The translations under genes and the position numbers were made by a program. DNA of 64,000 bases from assembly GCA_024449915.1 (NCBI GenBank), contig JAMZAV010000436.1, positions 372,001-436,000 on the forward strand, read 5' to 3'. Positions 21,706-32,890 of the stretch are shown piece by piece. The stretch is from Sweltsa coloradensis. Lineage: Eukaryota > Arthropoda > Insecta > Plecoptera > Chloroperlidae. The notes under the pieces were generated by a model. The model was not told the DNA's origin. It did no database searches and saw only the letters and a program-made list of their open reading frames with translations. Positions within the stretch are counted from its first letter, which is position 1; each line of letters begins with the position of its first letter.

Positions 21706-22948
21706 CTAGAATCACCTCTGGAATGAGAAAAAATCTTGAATTAAAATTCACTCGCGATTGCAGTTTTTTCTTCCTAAGTATGTCAGCTGTAAACTGATAC
21801 CCTCTTTTGGTGACCAACTAGGTCCTTAATGTGTAGGGTTGTGATGTGATGTTGGAGTCTATTTGAGAGGACCATATTTCAGCATTCGTCCTCACGACTG
21901 AAGAAAATCTTTGGACAAACTTTCAGTCAGGATTACCAGGGCGTGGAACCGTCCGACCATTACTTGCGTGTGATGCGTGACCTGTCGGTTGGATGGAGTA
22001 TTATTGAAATAATTTCAACTCTTCTTTCAAACTATTCAAATACCTTAAATTATAACTGGAAGTTGAAATGTTAACTAAAGAAGAAGGATGTTGGGAAGTG
22101 GTCTTTTTCAAATGGAGCATTTGTGGAATGGAATTAACTGTCAGTTGCAGATGTTTTGAGGTCCGAACATGATGACCGATTGACATGCGATTTTTCTAGC
22201 ATTACCATTGGCAGGATGATGGATGACACTGCGAGCTAAGTGTCGGACTAGTCTCCCAGGAAGTAACACCGCAAATTTTACTCACTATACTTATCTTTTT
22301 TATTATATCCTATTTTGTGATTCTAAATGAATGTTTTACATGATTGAGTGAAAACTAGAAAACAAGAGTTGTATGATTGACGCCAAGCACAAAATGGAGG
22401 CTCTAAGATAGAAAACATCAGAATTCGCAGATATAAGTCCTCAGATCACTGGGGATGAATTGTTTATCATCATTTTCGTTTAATATTTATCGCTTAATTA
22501 AAAATGAACAAAGTTCTGTTCAAAAATAAAATTTCCCCTCGAACAATGTTTTATTTTGTTCAAAATGATTCAAAACATTCAAATGAAATATTACTAAAGA
22601 CTGTTATTCAACTTACGTCATAAAACTGATTGCACAATTTCGAGAGTGTACTCTTTAAAGCCAGCTTGGTGTGCGGGAGTGTGCTAGGAATAACAAACAC
22701 GTAGCGGCTGTAAATCCAAATGAAATGTTTGTCTAATATTTCAAGCAATAACGGCCGAAAGTTGGGTCTACACGGTAAGGGTAACTTACGCTATTAGTCA
22801 CAACTGGCCAGCGTAGCCGTAATATTTAGCTGTCCCGTGTCTTGTCACATAACTGTTACATATTACTCTTTTAGTTCCTAATTGTACCGTGAGCAGCGCC
22901 CGAACACATGAGTTATAATCACACACGACACCACCTACCCGCATCCGG
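21706..22948. other. No gene; R3 copy 2 at about 21800-21965
   Basis: ACGACTGAAGAAAATCTTTG followed by AAACTTTCAGTCAGGATT matches the R3 core. The rest is unrecognised. Confidence 0.45.
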
Positions 22949-23000
22949 TGTGCGTGTGTGTGTGCGTGTGCGTGTGCGTGTGCGTGTGCGTGTGCGTGTG
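22949..23000. repeat. (GTGTGC)n microsatellite
   Basis: GTGTGC hexamers with a short pure GT stretch at the left end. Confidence 0.9.
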
Positions 23001-24453
23001 ACAACATGAAAACTAGAGACACACCTACCTATCTCACTCAGTAAATGAAGATATTACTGGTGATGTTATTATAGCAAACTTGTCCGAATATAGTTCGGAC
23101 TGTTTATAACTAATTCGCATAATTCGTCCTGTGGACTTGACATTTGTTTATTTAGCAAACGAGCCAATATTGCTAATGAATTTCTATTATTTAAACGGTA
23201 TTAATTTGACTGTTCGTATGTGTTAACTTAGTCAGTCTCCTTGTTAAATTGAGAGAGACTGAAAACCTTTTCTGTACTTTTAGACGACCAATAATGCAAT
23301 AGTTGTCTGCATATGATGACAAAGATGATGATGATAAGGAAGGAAAGCTTAAGGGCTGGTTCAGGAACCCAAACATAGATTTCACCACTTATTCATTATT
23401 TTTAAGACAAATAAAAAATTTGGTCTTGATTGTCAGTGGCCGGATACCCTAACGAAGTAAAAGTTTTTATAAGTAAATTGGATCGACGTTAAATAATTAA
23501 TAAGTAAAAGCACTTAACGTAACTGTAAATTTAGAAGTTGTGTAAGTGTATTTTTACTACGTCGTTGTTCAAATACCTGACTCGAATGCTACAACATAGC
23601 TGCACTAAGAAATACTGCACTACACTTAGAAACACAACCCAGATCGAGTTTTAACTTAAGGCTATTGTACCACCTCTGGCCGATAATTTGAAAGTCGAAG
23701 AAACATGTCTGAAAAGTTTCTGAATGAATGAAGGCCCTTAAAATAACAGAAAAAAATTGTGAATTTTTTTGGGCGGGGCATAACCTCACTTTTGGAAATT
23801 TTATTTAGATTTTTGGACAAAAGTGTACACTACAAATCTAGTTCAAAATTAAATTTTGAGAATCGGTTTTCTGGACATAGTTTCGAAACACCTTTAGCTT
23901 TAACTTGACAATAGCTAAAATAGTTTTCTGAAAATAACAGTTGGTGTACGATTTTTTTGTCAAACGGTACAAATACTAGTTTTGACAAACAATACCAACA
24001 CAAACTTATTATTCATTTGTATTACGTGTTCGGTTCGCCGACGTCATCGTCCCAGCCAACAGATACTCTTGAGTTCTCCAGACGAGCAACCTGTTTCCAA
24101 TCGCGTTGATTTAATCCGGCATGAAAGCCAATGCGTGTCTTGAGCGGGACGGCCGTCTGTCTAGAGTGGCGACCCCCCTCCTCCCCCCCACATAGTTCCG
24201 CGGCCGGGCTGAAGAACGATTGCAATGATCTGAACGTGAATCCGATGGTGCCTCGTAAAGTATGGGAGGAGATAGGCACCAAGTGTGAGGTGTAACGATC
24301 CACAGCCGAGCAGTGGCTTTGCTTCAGCCCTGTGTCGAGCGGTGATCTTTATTAACAGTGACCGGGGGATATATATATTTACTCGATTTTAAAGATGAAT
24401 AAATGAAGTTTGAAAGGCACACAACTCATCTACAGATACCATTATAGCAGAAT
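23001..24453. other. No recognised gene; one 93-codon minus-strand ORF
   Basis: The ORF at 24303-24022 (93 aa, ends VGWDDDVGEPNT) lies in a locally G+C-richer patch. It has no recognisable domain, signal peptide or splice context that I can defend. Confidence 0.3.
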
Positions 24454-24672
24454 TGGTGACTTTGGAGCCGTCCTAGCAACGAGACACACAATACATTCTA
24501 AGTTTGATCCGAATTAGCCTTGTTGATTCGGTGGAATCGTGTCCAGCTAGATTGATCGGTGTTTCTTACTTAAATATGCCGGTGCCTATACAAAGTTGGC
24601 TTGGTCGGCTTTAAATTGGATGTCTCCCACTGCAACAAATCAGATCTGTGACTGAGTGGGTACTCTGAATTC
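24454..24672 (+). repeat. Dispersed repeat R4, longest copy
   Basis: It contains GGTGACTTTGGAGCCGTCCT, CCGAATTAGCCTTGTTGATT, GTTGGCTTGGTCGGCTTTAA and a 3' part with TGTGACTGAGTGGGTA. Partial relatives are at 28197-28290, 31895-31965, 44555-44640 and 53390-53560. Confidence 0.5.
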
Positions 24673-24946
24673 AAATTTATTTTATTTATTAATTTTATTG
24701 AAGGAATATTATGAAGAAAAATATACTAGTAGCAGGAAAAACGTACTTTCTTTGTATAATCCATGTTTATTATTATACCAGCTTGAAATAATCTGTTAGT
24801 GTCGGTGAAATGTTTTCGGTGACCCTGGTCGTCAGGGGTCGGTGCCAACCCCACCCAGAGGGAAGACTCTGTTGACCCGGCACCTCCACCAAACATTTGA
24901 ATCAGATCCAATAATTATTGAAATGCGACGTTATCTTACTAGTATA

Positions 24947-24985
24947 AGAGTCGATAAAGAAATTGGAAACTTCTTTATCGACTCT
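24947..24985. repeat. Perfect 15-bp hairpin
   Basis: AGAGTCGATAAAGAA (24947-24961) and its exact reverse complement (24971-24985) surround a 9-base loop. It could form a strong stem-loop in RNA. Nothing around it suggests a known class. Confidence 0.85.
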
Positions 24986-26715
24986 GCTATTAATAGAACT
25001 CAATTACTTGTGGTTGTTGGTAATACGGAAGATGAACATACGGGTTTTAATATTATTGGTGTAGGGAGGAGAAGGAGACATTCAACAACAGAAAACGGCG
25101 TCGACACTAGCAAATATTTTGCAAAAACACTCAAAATCTAGGAAGAAATTTCAAAACAAAAATATATAGGATTTCATCATATTATTGGCGAATGAGTACT
25201 TTTCTTTTAATGTTAAGGGTATGCTTGGGAAACTTACTTATACGTATAACGAGGAAAAGATTTATGCTTGATAATTATATCAATACAAAAATGTGCCTTT
25301 AAACGAATGCTAATATATTTTATATCTGGGCAGGTTTTAGGTTGAGGCGATAGCTTGAGGGTAGAAGTTTGAATTCAAAGCAAGTGTTTTTATTTCTCGT
25401 ATAATGTCGGCTAATAAATGAATTCATTCGTCGGGACTTGGTTAATGAGGCTAGGCCCTTCTGTCGAAACTTTCACATCACCTCCCCTGAGTCTCGTTTG
25501 CGTCTGTCGTGCTTTGCATATCAAAAAACAACCCTCCCTTCCTCACATTTCATTTAAGATGATGCATCGCCTCTGTACCGCAGATCTGTTGGGCCGAGAG
25601 CAAGCACAGCCGTATTAATTCACCTTCCAGTTCTTGCTGCCTTTTTTACATTCGACACTTCTTTTGGTGGTTGACCACACTCTGCTTCAAGGTATATAGC
25701 AGGTTTAAATTTGTTTGGATTTTTGAAAGGATAACGCCTTGCCCATTAATAATATTTTTTCTTCTTAAAGTTACATCTACTGTTAAAATAATTATAATTA
25801 AGCAATGTCGGTTGACAGGAAATGGCAAAGCCCCAATCCCTAACCTTCACAATGTGTATAAATCAGTTCTCAACGAGGATTGTAAAGCAAAAAGTAAAAT
25901 CTCACGGCGACATCATGTAGGAATTAGAGCGAAATTATTTGGTCAGGAAGTTATTGCATGAATTACTTAAACATTGTACTTAAGGTTCCATAGAAACTTA
26001 CGCTAATAGAACAACAGGTGAAACAAGGTCAGGAGGTTTCTATAAGGGTTAGTTCTGTTTACAGATTGTGTATCTTGATTTTAAATTATATATTCATAGT
26101 CCTACCTAGTGTGTATTATATATACTCTTCGTGGAATGCACTTTATTCCCTTATTATCAATAATCCCATTCAATTTAAGAATGTAATTTTAGTAAGGTCT
26201 GCAATTTGACATCCTCGTATTTTGTTTTGATGGTTAAATCACTGTTAACGTAATATTATGTGAGTGACCAAAGAAAATAATGTTTAAAATATACAAACAT
26301 TCACCAACAAGCTGGTCATGCGACCTAATAATATAAATACAGTAAAGAGTAAAGATAAACCTGTTTTTAAATTTCTTTGCCTTGTTCGTATTCAGTTATA
26401 CAACTTATTTACAATGGTGGAAAATAAAACATTGAGATAACTCAATGCAAACACAAAGAATTTGAAAATAAATATAAACCAAGATTTAATAAAACATCTA
26501 TGATAACCCTGCTGCATATACGGAAGTGACTGGAATTGAAAGAAATTGGATCTAAGTTGAAAAATGAAAAGAAAAAAAACATGTAATAAAATTGAAACGG
26601 AGTTTTGAGAAAGAAAAAAACAAGTTTAAAGTATACAAAAGTGATCAGTTTTCTCATGTATACCCTGGAGCAGAAGTGAGTCACGCCCTATGGGTGAAGT
26701 GGACCCTTGATTTAC
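24986..26715. other. AT-rich DNA without recognised genes
   Basis: A 96-codon ORF at 25671-25961 (C-terminal part KSKISRRHHVGIRAKLFG) could be an exon but matches no family I know. The other ORFs are low-complexity. Confidence 0.35.
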
Positions 26716-26989
26716 TTATGATCGCGTGTGTACATGTCGGAGGTCGAACCCCGGACCATCTGTAGTTGAAACAGCAACACGGCTTAGACCGGCGAGTAAG
26801 TCAAGCGAATCCATATGTGAAACACACACAGCCGAGATTTGCCCGCGTTTGCTCCGGCCCGACAAAGAGTGGGGGGGCGGGTGCGGGGAGGGGCTAGGCC
26901 TCCGGCACTGACTGGTCCAGCAACCAGCTTCCAGGCTGCCTGCCTGCCTGCATACGATCGATACACAGCCACCACGTACCCGCACCCAC

Positions 26990-27036
<47 letters not shown>

Positions 27037-27110
27037 CTCGACTCTCGGGCGACCCACACGCAGTTGCGTCCGAGGATTAGCCGTACAAGTGTCGGAAAGC
27101 GCCACCTTTG
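26716..27110. repeat. G+C-rich patch with a (CT)n tract and a tRNA-like segment
   Basis: (CT)n covers 26992-27034. On the minus strand near 26760-26735, TCCGGGGTTCGACCTCCG resembles a B box, with a possible A-box region at about 26805-26785, so a SINE-like head is possible. ORFs crossing the (CT)n are compositional artefacts. Confidence 0.5.
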
Positions 27111-28325
27111 ATGAGATTATTACTTGCTAATAATTGTAAAAGTATAATCAATGTGTAGGACTACACACTACAACACGAGTTATTACAATATTTCAATGAC
27201 TAATCAGCCAGCTTCATCAGGTTTATTGACAGCTCAACTACTCTAAAAATAGTTACATAATTGTTTTATGATAATTTTGTTATTGCCTTGTGAAATTATT
27301 TCAAAATTATTAAATACTGATTGTTATTTTGTACATAGTTATTGTGTATTTATTTGTTTTATTTATTGTATTGTATTTAAATGTGAATATGAATATGATA
27401 GAAGAAACACAAATACATTTTTTTTTTTAAATATTTGGGAATATGCAATTTAAAAGGTCACATTGTTTAGGATAAAATATTGCATGTTACTGTTAAAAAT
27501 ACAGAACGTCATATCGTTCAAAAACAATAAATCGCTTCCAAATGAATCAAAGGTTGAAGCGCCCTTATTCCAAATGAATCAAACCGTGAATGATAATCAA
27601 TATCAGCTTGAGAATAATGATGACGACTTAAGCCAAAGTTTATGTCTTAAGAATTATGTTTTAAAAGGCGTTCAGTTATTAACACTTTAGTTGTACATTT
27701 CAATTTTAGTGATCATTACATGGAAATCATTCCAGAATTTAAAAGATCCACCTCAGCGGGGTATCATCCGATCAATCTGTAGAAGTTCACGCTTTTATGC
27801 AGTCGCTTGTGCCTTGCTTTCTAGCTCTTGATCCATCCCCTATATACCTATAGGTAGTTCACAGAACGGGCGCCTGACTAAAGATTCAGTTATAATGTAA
27901 GCATGGTACATGTTTATGAAAACCAATACTTCGTGATTTATAGCTTAAAAGGCTCGGGAGGTGGACTCCGCCAAACATTCTCACGCAAGTGTATGAGGCA
28001 TTTTGAAACCAGTGTAAAGAACCAGGTATTGAAAGCTTGTGTTTCATTTTGTTATCCGCAATATATGTTTGGTCTTGTGGTTAGCATCTCTGCATCGAAT
28101 GCAGAAGGTCCAGGGTTCGATTCTTGCTATAGGCAGAAGTTTTTAAACTTCTGATTTGGACCAATCCATCAGTTCATGGGTTAGGAATTTGTAAACGGTG
28201 ACTTTGGAGCCGTCCTAGCGACGAGGCACATTATAAATTCAAAGTTTATCCGAATCGGCCTTGTTGATTGTCGATGATCCGGGGTCTTCGCACTGTCCAT
28301 ACAAATGATTGCTATATTTCCTAAC
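27111..28325. other. No gene; tRNA-like SINE head and R4 fragment
   Basis: 28078-28130 has TGGTTAGCATCTCTGCATCG (A-box-like) and AGGGTTCGATTCTTGC (B-box-like). R4 follows at 28197-28290 (GGTGACTTTGGAGCCGTCCT). Upstream is AT-rich; the 75-codon ORF at 27463-27690 is unrecognised. Confidence 0.45.
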
Positions 28326-28598
28326 TAAGAAAACTCGAAAGTCGTTCTTAGACGAGTGAGCGAGTCATGTGTTGAGTACCTGGGAACATTTGCATTTAAG
28401 TTTGATAATTATATTGGTATAAATAATAGCGTTTTTAAGTTTGGTTGGTATAAGAGAGCGTCAACTATAAGGCCATAATGCGCCACTCTAGCTTATGATA
28501 GGTTAGGGAGGCCTTAGGTAGGGGGAAGAAAGGGAATGTTACTGGGTACTCAACACATGGCTCACTCACTCGTCTAACAACGACTTTGGCGTTTTCAT
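28326..28598 (-). mobile_element. M1 MITE, nearly complete, minus orientation
   Basis: Both terminal inverted repeats are present: AAAACTCGAAAGTCGTT on the left, and CTAACAACGACTTTGGCGTT on the right. The internal block (CGCCACTCTAGCTTATGATA, AAGGCCATAATGCG) is reverse-complemented relative to the copy at 47805. Confidence 0.75.
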
Positions 28599-28644
28599 GA
28601 ATTTAACTGGATGTATAACGTAAAAATTATATCTTGAAGTGTGG

Positions 28645-28775
28645 ACCCGGCGCCTCCACCAACAATGCTATTCTTATGGAGTTATAACTTTTCTCGCTCT
28701 ACCCGGCACCTCCACCAACAATGCTATTCTTATGGAGTTATAACTTTTCTCGCTCTACCCGGCACCTCCACCAAA
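28645..28775 (+). repeat. 56-bp tandem unit bounded by the 18-bp motif
   Basis: ACCCGGC(G/A)CCTCCACCAA at 28645, 28701 and 28757, with two copies of the intervening ACAATGCTATTCTTATGGAG and CTTTTCTCGCTCT sequence. The same unit recurs at 48440-48513. Confidence 0.85.
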
Positions 28776-29012
28776 CTCATAAAACATTTATTTATTTATT
28801 TATTTATATAAGAGTCTAGTACAGCACAAGTACCATTTTACATAGACAATCCTAAAAAATATATAAATAAGTAAAAAATTAAAATTAAAATTAATAAACC
28901 TACAAATTAACAAACAATTAAAAATATTAATTAACAATAAACAAATATATCAAAATTATAAGTGCAACAAACATAAGAGTAAAAAATGTTTGAAAGAATA
29001 GAGGGGGAAATG

Positions 29013-31103
29013 CTAATGACCTTCAACTGCAGTCCAATCACGGATTGATTTTTTGAAAGTATTAAAATCAGAGAATATGTCAAACTTTGGTAAATTAGGT
29101 AAATTATTATAAAAGGAAGGTAAACGAAAGGTGATTGATCTACGGGTAATAGAAAGTCTAGGTCTAGCTACATGGAAAAGGTGCGTAAGCCTAGTAAAGC
29201 GGGATGGAACATGAAGTGGAAACATGGAGACAAGACTGGTGGACCCAATGACATAATATAAGCTAAGCGCTAGACACACAGCATAACAATTTGAACCTGT
29301 CTTGAGTAGGGAAAAACCCACCGCCGTCTAAATGTATAGTACCCTTAAATTTAACAGCCTTTGTGTTAACAAGCGGTGTAAAATCAAAACCGCAAGATGG
29401 CTATTTCTCGTGATTATTGAAGAAAAACAGTCTTTCTTCCTCAAATCTCTCAGTTACTCCGATTTCCGAACAAAGCAATTCAAGTTGGTGGACTATCATA
29501 CTATTGTCTATCTGCATTAGGCTTTTAGCAATCAAAACTATTTATTTGTGCGGAATATGTGTCTGAACAAGGTCGTGCAGGTCTAGGGTTGCCTAGGAGA
29601 GGCCTAGGGCTTGTCAAACGTGTAATGTTAGCATTAATTGAATGTAGTTCTATAGCCTAATGGAACTAAAGGCTTACACTGTTGTATTATAAATAATTTT
29701 CTTTATCTGGGCCTAGGCCCGGGACGGTTTCTGGTTTGTTTTATGAAAGTAATGACAATTTTTCTCGTTTCACACATAGAAGCAAAATTTAAAATGTCCG
29801 CCATTTGTTTACGTATTTGTTTATCCCCGCGACGTTCAAATAATCCACTGCATCTTAGTTCATTCAACTAGATGAAGTATCTATGTTGCAGTGAAGTGAT
29901 TTTTCCCTACTCGAGAGGCTTCAAATTGTTACGCTAGCGCTCGGTTGGAAGGATAGGAGACTGAGCGTCTAGCGCTTTGCTACGCAAAGCTTATGTACGT
30001 CATTGGGTGGACCGGAAAATGCCATTGATGATACGGTGCAAGAAGGACATGTCATAACGTTTTCTTCGAGTGGCTAGATCTGTCATGAAAAGTTCACTCA
30101 TAATTTGTTGACGAGACCAGGCATTAAAAGCTGGGACACGATGACGTACAATTGCACAGAAAAATGAAAGTACTCTATCTAATTTTTTAATGTTGGTATC
30201 AGCTGATAATGCCCAAATTGGAGTACAGTGGTACAGTACTCAATCACAGGTAAAACACAGCCCGTGAAATATGATTTTAGAGCAGTTGGGTCACGAATAT
30301 CAGTGAACCTATATAATAAACCCAATAGGGACATGGCTTTTGAAGTTATTATGGAAATGTGCTCAATGAAAAGGAATTTTGAATCTATAATGACACCAAG
30401 ATCTTTCATTTTAGTAACTCGCTGAATGACTTGCCCCGACAAATTATAATTACAAACTAATGGTAATTTCCGCAATGAAATTGTTAACACTGAGCACTTA
30501 TCAGGATTAGGACGGAGAAGCCAATCCAAACACCATTGAGAAAACGCTGTTAATGCATCTTGAAGAACGATTGCATCACATAATTTCGACACAATTTTAA
30601 AAATTTTACAATCGTCAGCGTACAACAGAAAATCACAAGCAAACGGTTTAAAAGTCTGTCTACAAGATCGTCTACAAACAACACGAAAAGGAGAGGGCCC
30701 AATACACTGCCTTGAGGGACACCAGATAGCACTGGTAACCAAGAGGAAGATGAACCGGCAATAATTACACGTTGCTTTCGATCTGTAAGAAAATTCTCAA
30801 TGAGCTTAAGGAAATTACCACTCACACCAAAACGCTCTTTGATCTTGTAAAGAAGGTGTTTGTGGCTTACAGAATCAAATGCCTTTGCAATATCAATGTA
30901 GGCAACGTCCAGCTGGGATCGGTTTTCCAGGGCATTAGTGGCATGATGTTGGAGGACTGCAAGATTGGTGAGACATGAACAGTTAGGGAGAAATCCGTGT
31001 TGTTCAGGCGAAAGAAGTGGAAGAGTGTGGGCCAAGAGACGATGATGGACAATTCTTTCACATATGGCAGACAGAATCGAAAGAATTGATATTGGTCTAT
31101 ATA
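29013..31103 (-). pseudogene. LINE ORF2 reverse transcriptase, interrupted and frameshifted
   Basis: Fragments in order on the minus strand: RT motif A region [18 protein letters not shown], motif [14 protein letters not shown] (both before 30660), then motif [11 protein letters not shown] in another frame (30742-30179 frame), thumb-like SKFLFIEHISIITSKAMSLL, and the C-terminal ARPRLSITRRSITFRLP with KFDIFSDFNTFKKSIRDW (29321-29013). One frame change falls near 30650 and another near 30220. At 30006 the reading is cut by the hAT-like element and resumes in frame at 29237. The APE endonuclease domain is absent. The gene is dead. Confidence 0.8.
29246..30005. mobile_element. hAT-like non-autonomous DNA transposon, 760 bp, 8-bp TSD
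   Basis: Exact 8-bp duplications GGTGGACC at 29238-29245 and 30006-30013. Inverted ends begin CAATGACATAATATAAGC (left) and CAATGACGTACATAAGC (right, reverse-complemented); homology continues for about 100 bp through GCGCTAGAC, TAACAATTTGAA and GAGTAGGGAAAAA. An 8-bp TSD and a CA-starting terminus are typical of hAT. Removing it with one TSD restores the LINE frame (GIF-RST-SLV). No transposase ORF. Confidence 0.85.
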
Positions 31104-32689
31104 ATAATATAATATATAAATAATAATAATATAATAATAATAATTTATAAATGACAGAATACGTTGAATTTAACTTTATTTTGACATAAAAAATTATAGT
31201 AATGTGCATTTAGCTTAAATAACGTGGCATTTTTTCAATACGAGAAAATTAGTGATTCATTGGATGTGAAATCATATTAAATAGTTAGTAGTAACTCTAT
31301 CAATAAACGCGAGTCTATTTCTGGAGTTTTCCGGTCGATATCGTTACAGCTGAAGTTTTTTTTATAGCTTTTCATGCATTTCAAAATATGTTCCATAATG
31401 ACGTTCTTCAAACAATCTTCAAACAACAACCAAGTTCAATGCAGACTTAAACACGGGTCTATCCCTCGTCTAGCAACGTCATGAGCGGTTTCCTATAGTT
31501 CTCAAGTGTATTCTTGTGTGAACTTGGACACTCAATATACTACTTTCCAATTAACTTAATCACAATCATCAGTGATCATTTATCTGAAACTGGCATTATC
31601 CGTTTTATTATCTGTGTTTGAGTAAAGAAGTCTAATTATTAGGAAAACGCCAAAGTCGTTGTTAGACGAGTGAGTGAGCCATATTATGTTCGAAAAGCGA
31701 ACGAACACCCCTTGTAATAAGGCAATGACGTTCACTTAACACGCATACACTGTCGGATAATGTGTGTTAAGATAGTTTGTACTCAATATTTTCTAAGAAT
31801 TAAGGTCCCTTTTAACTTAAATTTTAGGATGACCTTCGCGAGTGCATTGTGCCCAACACATTGGGTCGGTGGCTATTGTTAGTTTGTCGATGACGGTTGG
31901 CTTGGTCGGCTTTAAATTCAAGTCCCCCGATTAATTAGTTATGTGAAAGTGGGTAGCCGTTTATTACCTGCTTTGGTATAATATAGAGTAACCATAAATG
32001 ACGAAGCTTCAGAATTACATGCAATTAATAGATTCACATTCTTATTTACAGAACTGGTTTTCACTGGGGAACTTCTATTAAAGTGGCTCGATCAACCCTA
32101 CAGACGGCGACGCCATCTACAAGTTGACCTGTATGTGAATTGGACAAGATTGCATCACTTCACGGTAAGTTCAACATGTCACGGTCATTAAACACATCCC
32201 AGAAGGTAAATAATCAAATAATGCAAACATTTTGCAACCTGATTGGTCCAAATACGTATCGCTATCATTCTAAAACTATAAATGCTTATCGAATTTTATT
32301 ATGAACTATATATTTGGCAACGGGACTCATTAAACATGAAGCAAAACAAGCAAAGTGTATCTTTAAATAGCGATTTTGTTACAGGATGAGTACAAATGTG
32401 TAATGAATTTAAGTATTTCTTTATTTGTTTATCCAGGAAACACTTCCGTAGGTGGAATCGTTAATATTTATAGTACAATTCAGAATTACACTGATAGCTG
32501 CGTTAGGTAATAATGTTTGGTGGTCAGTTCAAAGGCAGCAGCTATTCGTTGTAATACGGTTACATCAATTCGGATCTATAATACATATATTCAGTTATTC
32601 AGAAGTAATAAAGCTACCGTATCGGAAGTCCATAATTTTTTTTAGGATGCCCGCTGTAGAGTAGACACATCAAAGGATAATTCTGGATG
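31104..32689. other. AT repeat, M1 fragments, R4 fragment; otherwise no features
   Basis: TA/TAA-rich at 31104-31150. An M1 right-end-like fragment lies at about 31455-31497 and an M1 left end at 31642-31683 (GGAAAACGCCAAAGTCGTTG). An R4 fragment lies at 31895-31965. The remainder is unrecognised. Confidence 0.45.
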
Positions 32690-32890
32690 GATGTCCGAGG
32701 GCTATTTAAGAGGACTCAATCCCTTGCATTCGCGTTAACGACTGAGGAAAAACTCGGAGAAAACCTTCAGTCGGGATGCAGGTTTTGACGGGATTCGAAC
32801 CTGGGACGTCCCGAATCATAGTCGACACTATATTTGGTTAAGACGCCCACCTGTAATGTGAGAGACCGCGGTTCAAACCCTGGTCGAGAT
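32690..32890 (-). repeat. R3 SINE-like copy with tRNA-like B box, abutting a second tRNA-like head
   Basis: Minus strand: GGTTCGAATCCCGTC (B box) then the R3 core (CTGAAGGTTTTCTCCGAG, TTTTTCCTCAGTCGTTA). Immediately to the right on the plus strand, TTGGTTAAGACGCCCACCTG and CGCGGTTCAAACCCTGG form a second, oppositely oriented tRNA-like head (about 32830-32887). Confidence 0.55.

Larger units (their letters stand above)
28787..31103 (-). mobile_element. Non-LTR retrotransposon (jockey/CR1-type LINE), 5'-truncated, with a hAT insertion
   Basis: Minus-strand LINE remnant. Coding starts at YRPIS (about 31102), where AT simple repeat replaces the upstream part; this fits ordinary 5' truncation. 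The coding sequence ends at 29013, a short 3' UTR follows, and the end is a (TAAA)n-type tail at 28816-28787. Bases 29246-30005 are a later insertion. Confidence 0.8.

Noticed and set aside
22798..23022. His-Ala repeat ORF
   Set aside because: Translation of the GTGTGC microsatellite.
26716..27111. ORFs rich in Ser-Leu or Arg-Glu repeats
   Set aside because: They are translations of the (CT)n/(GA)n microsatellite in both strands.
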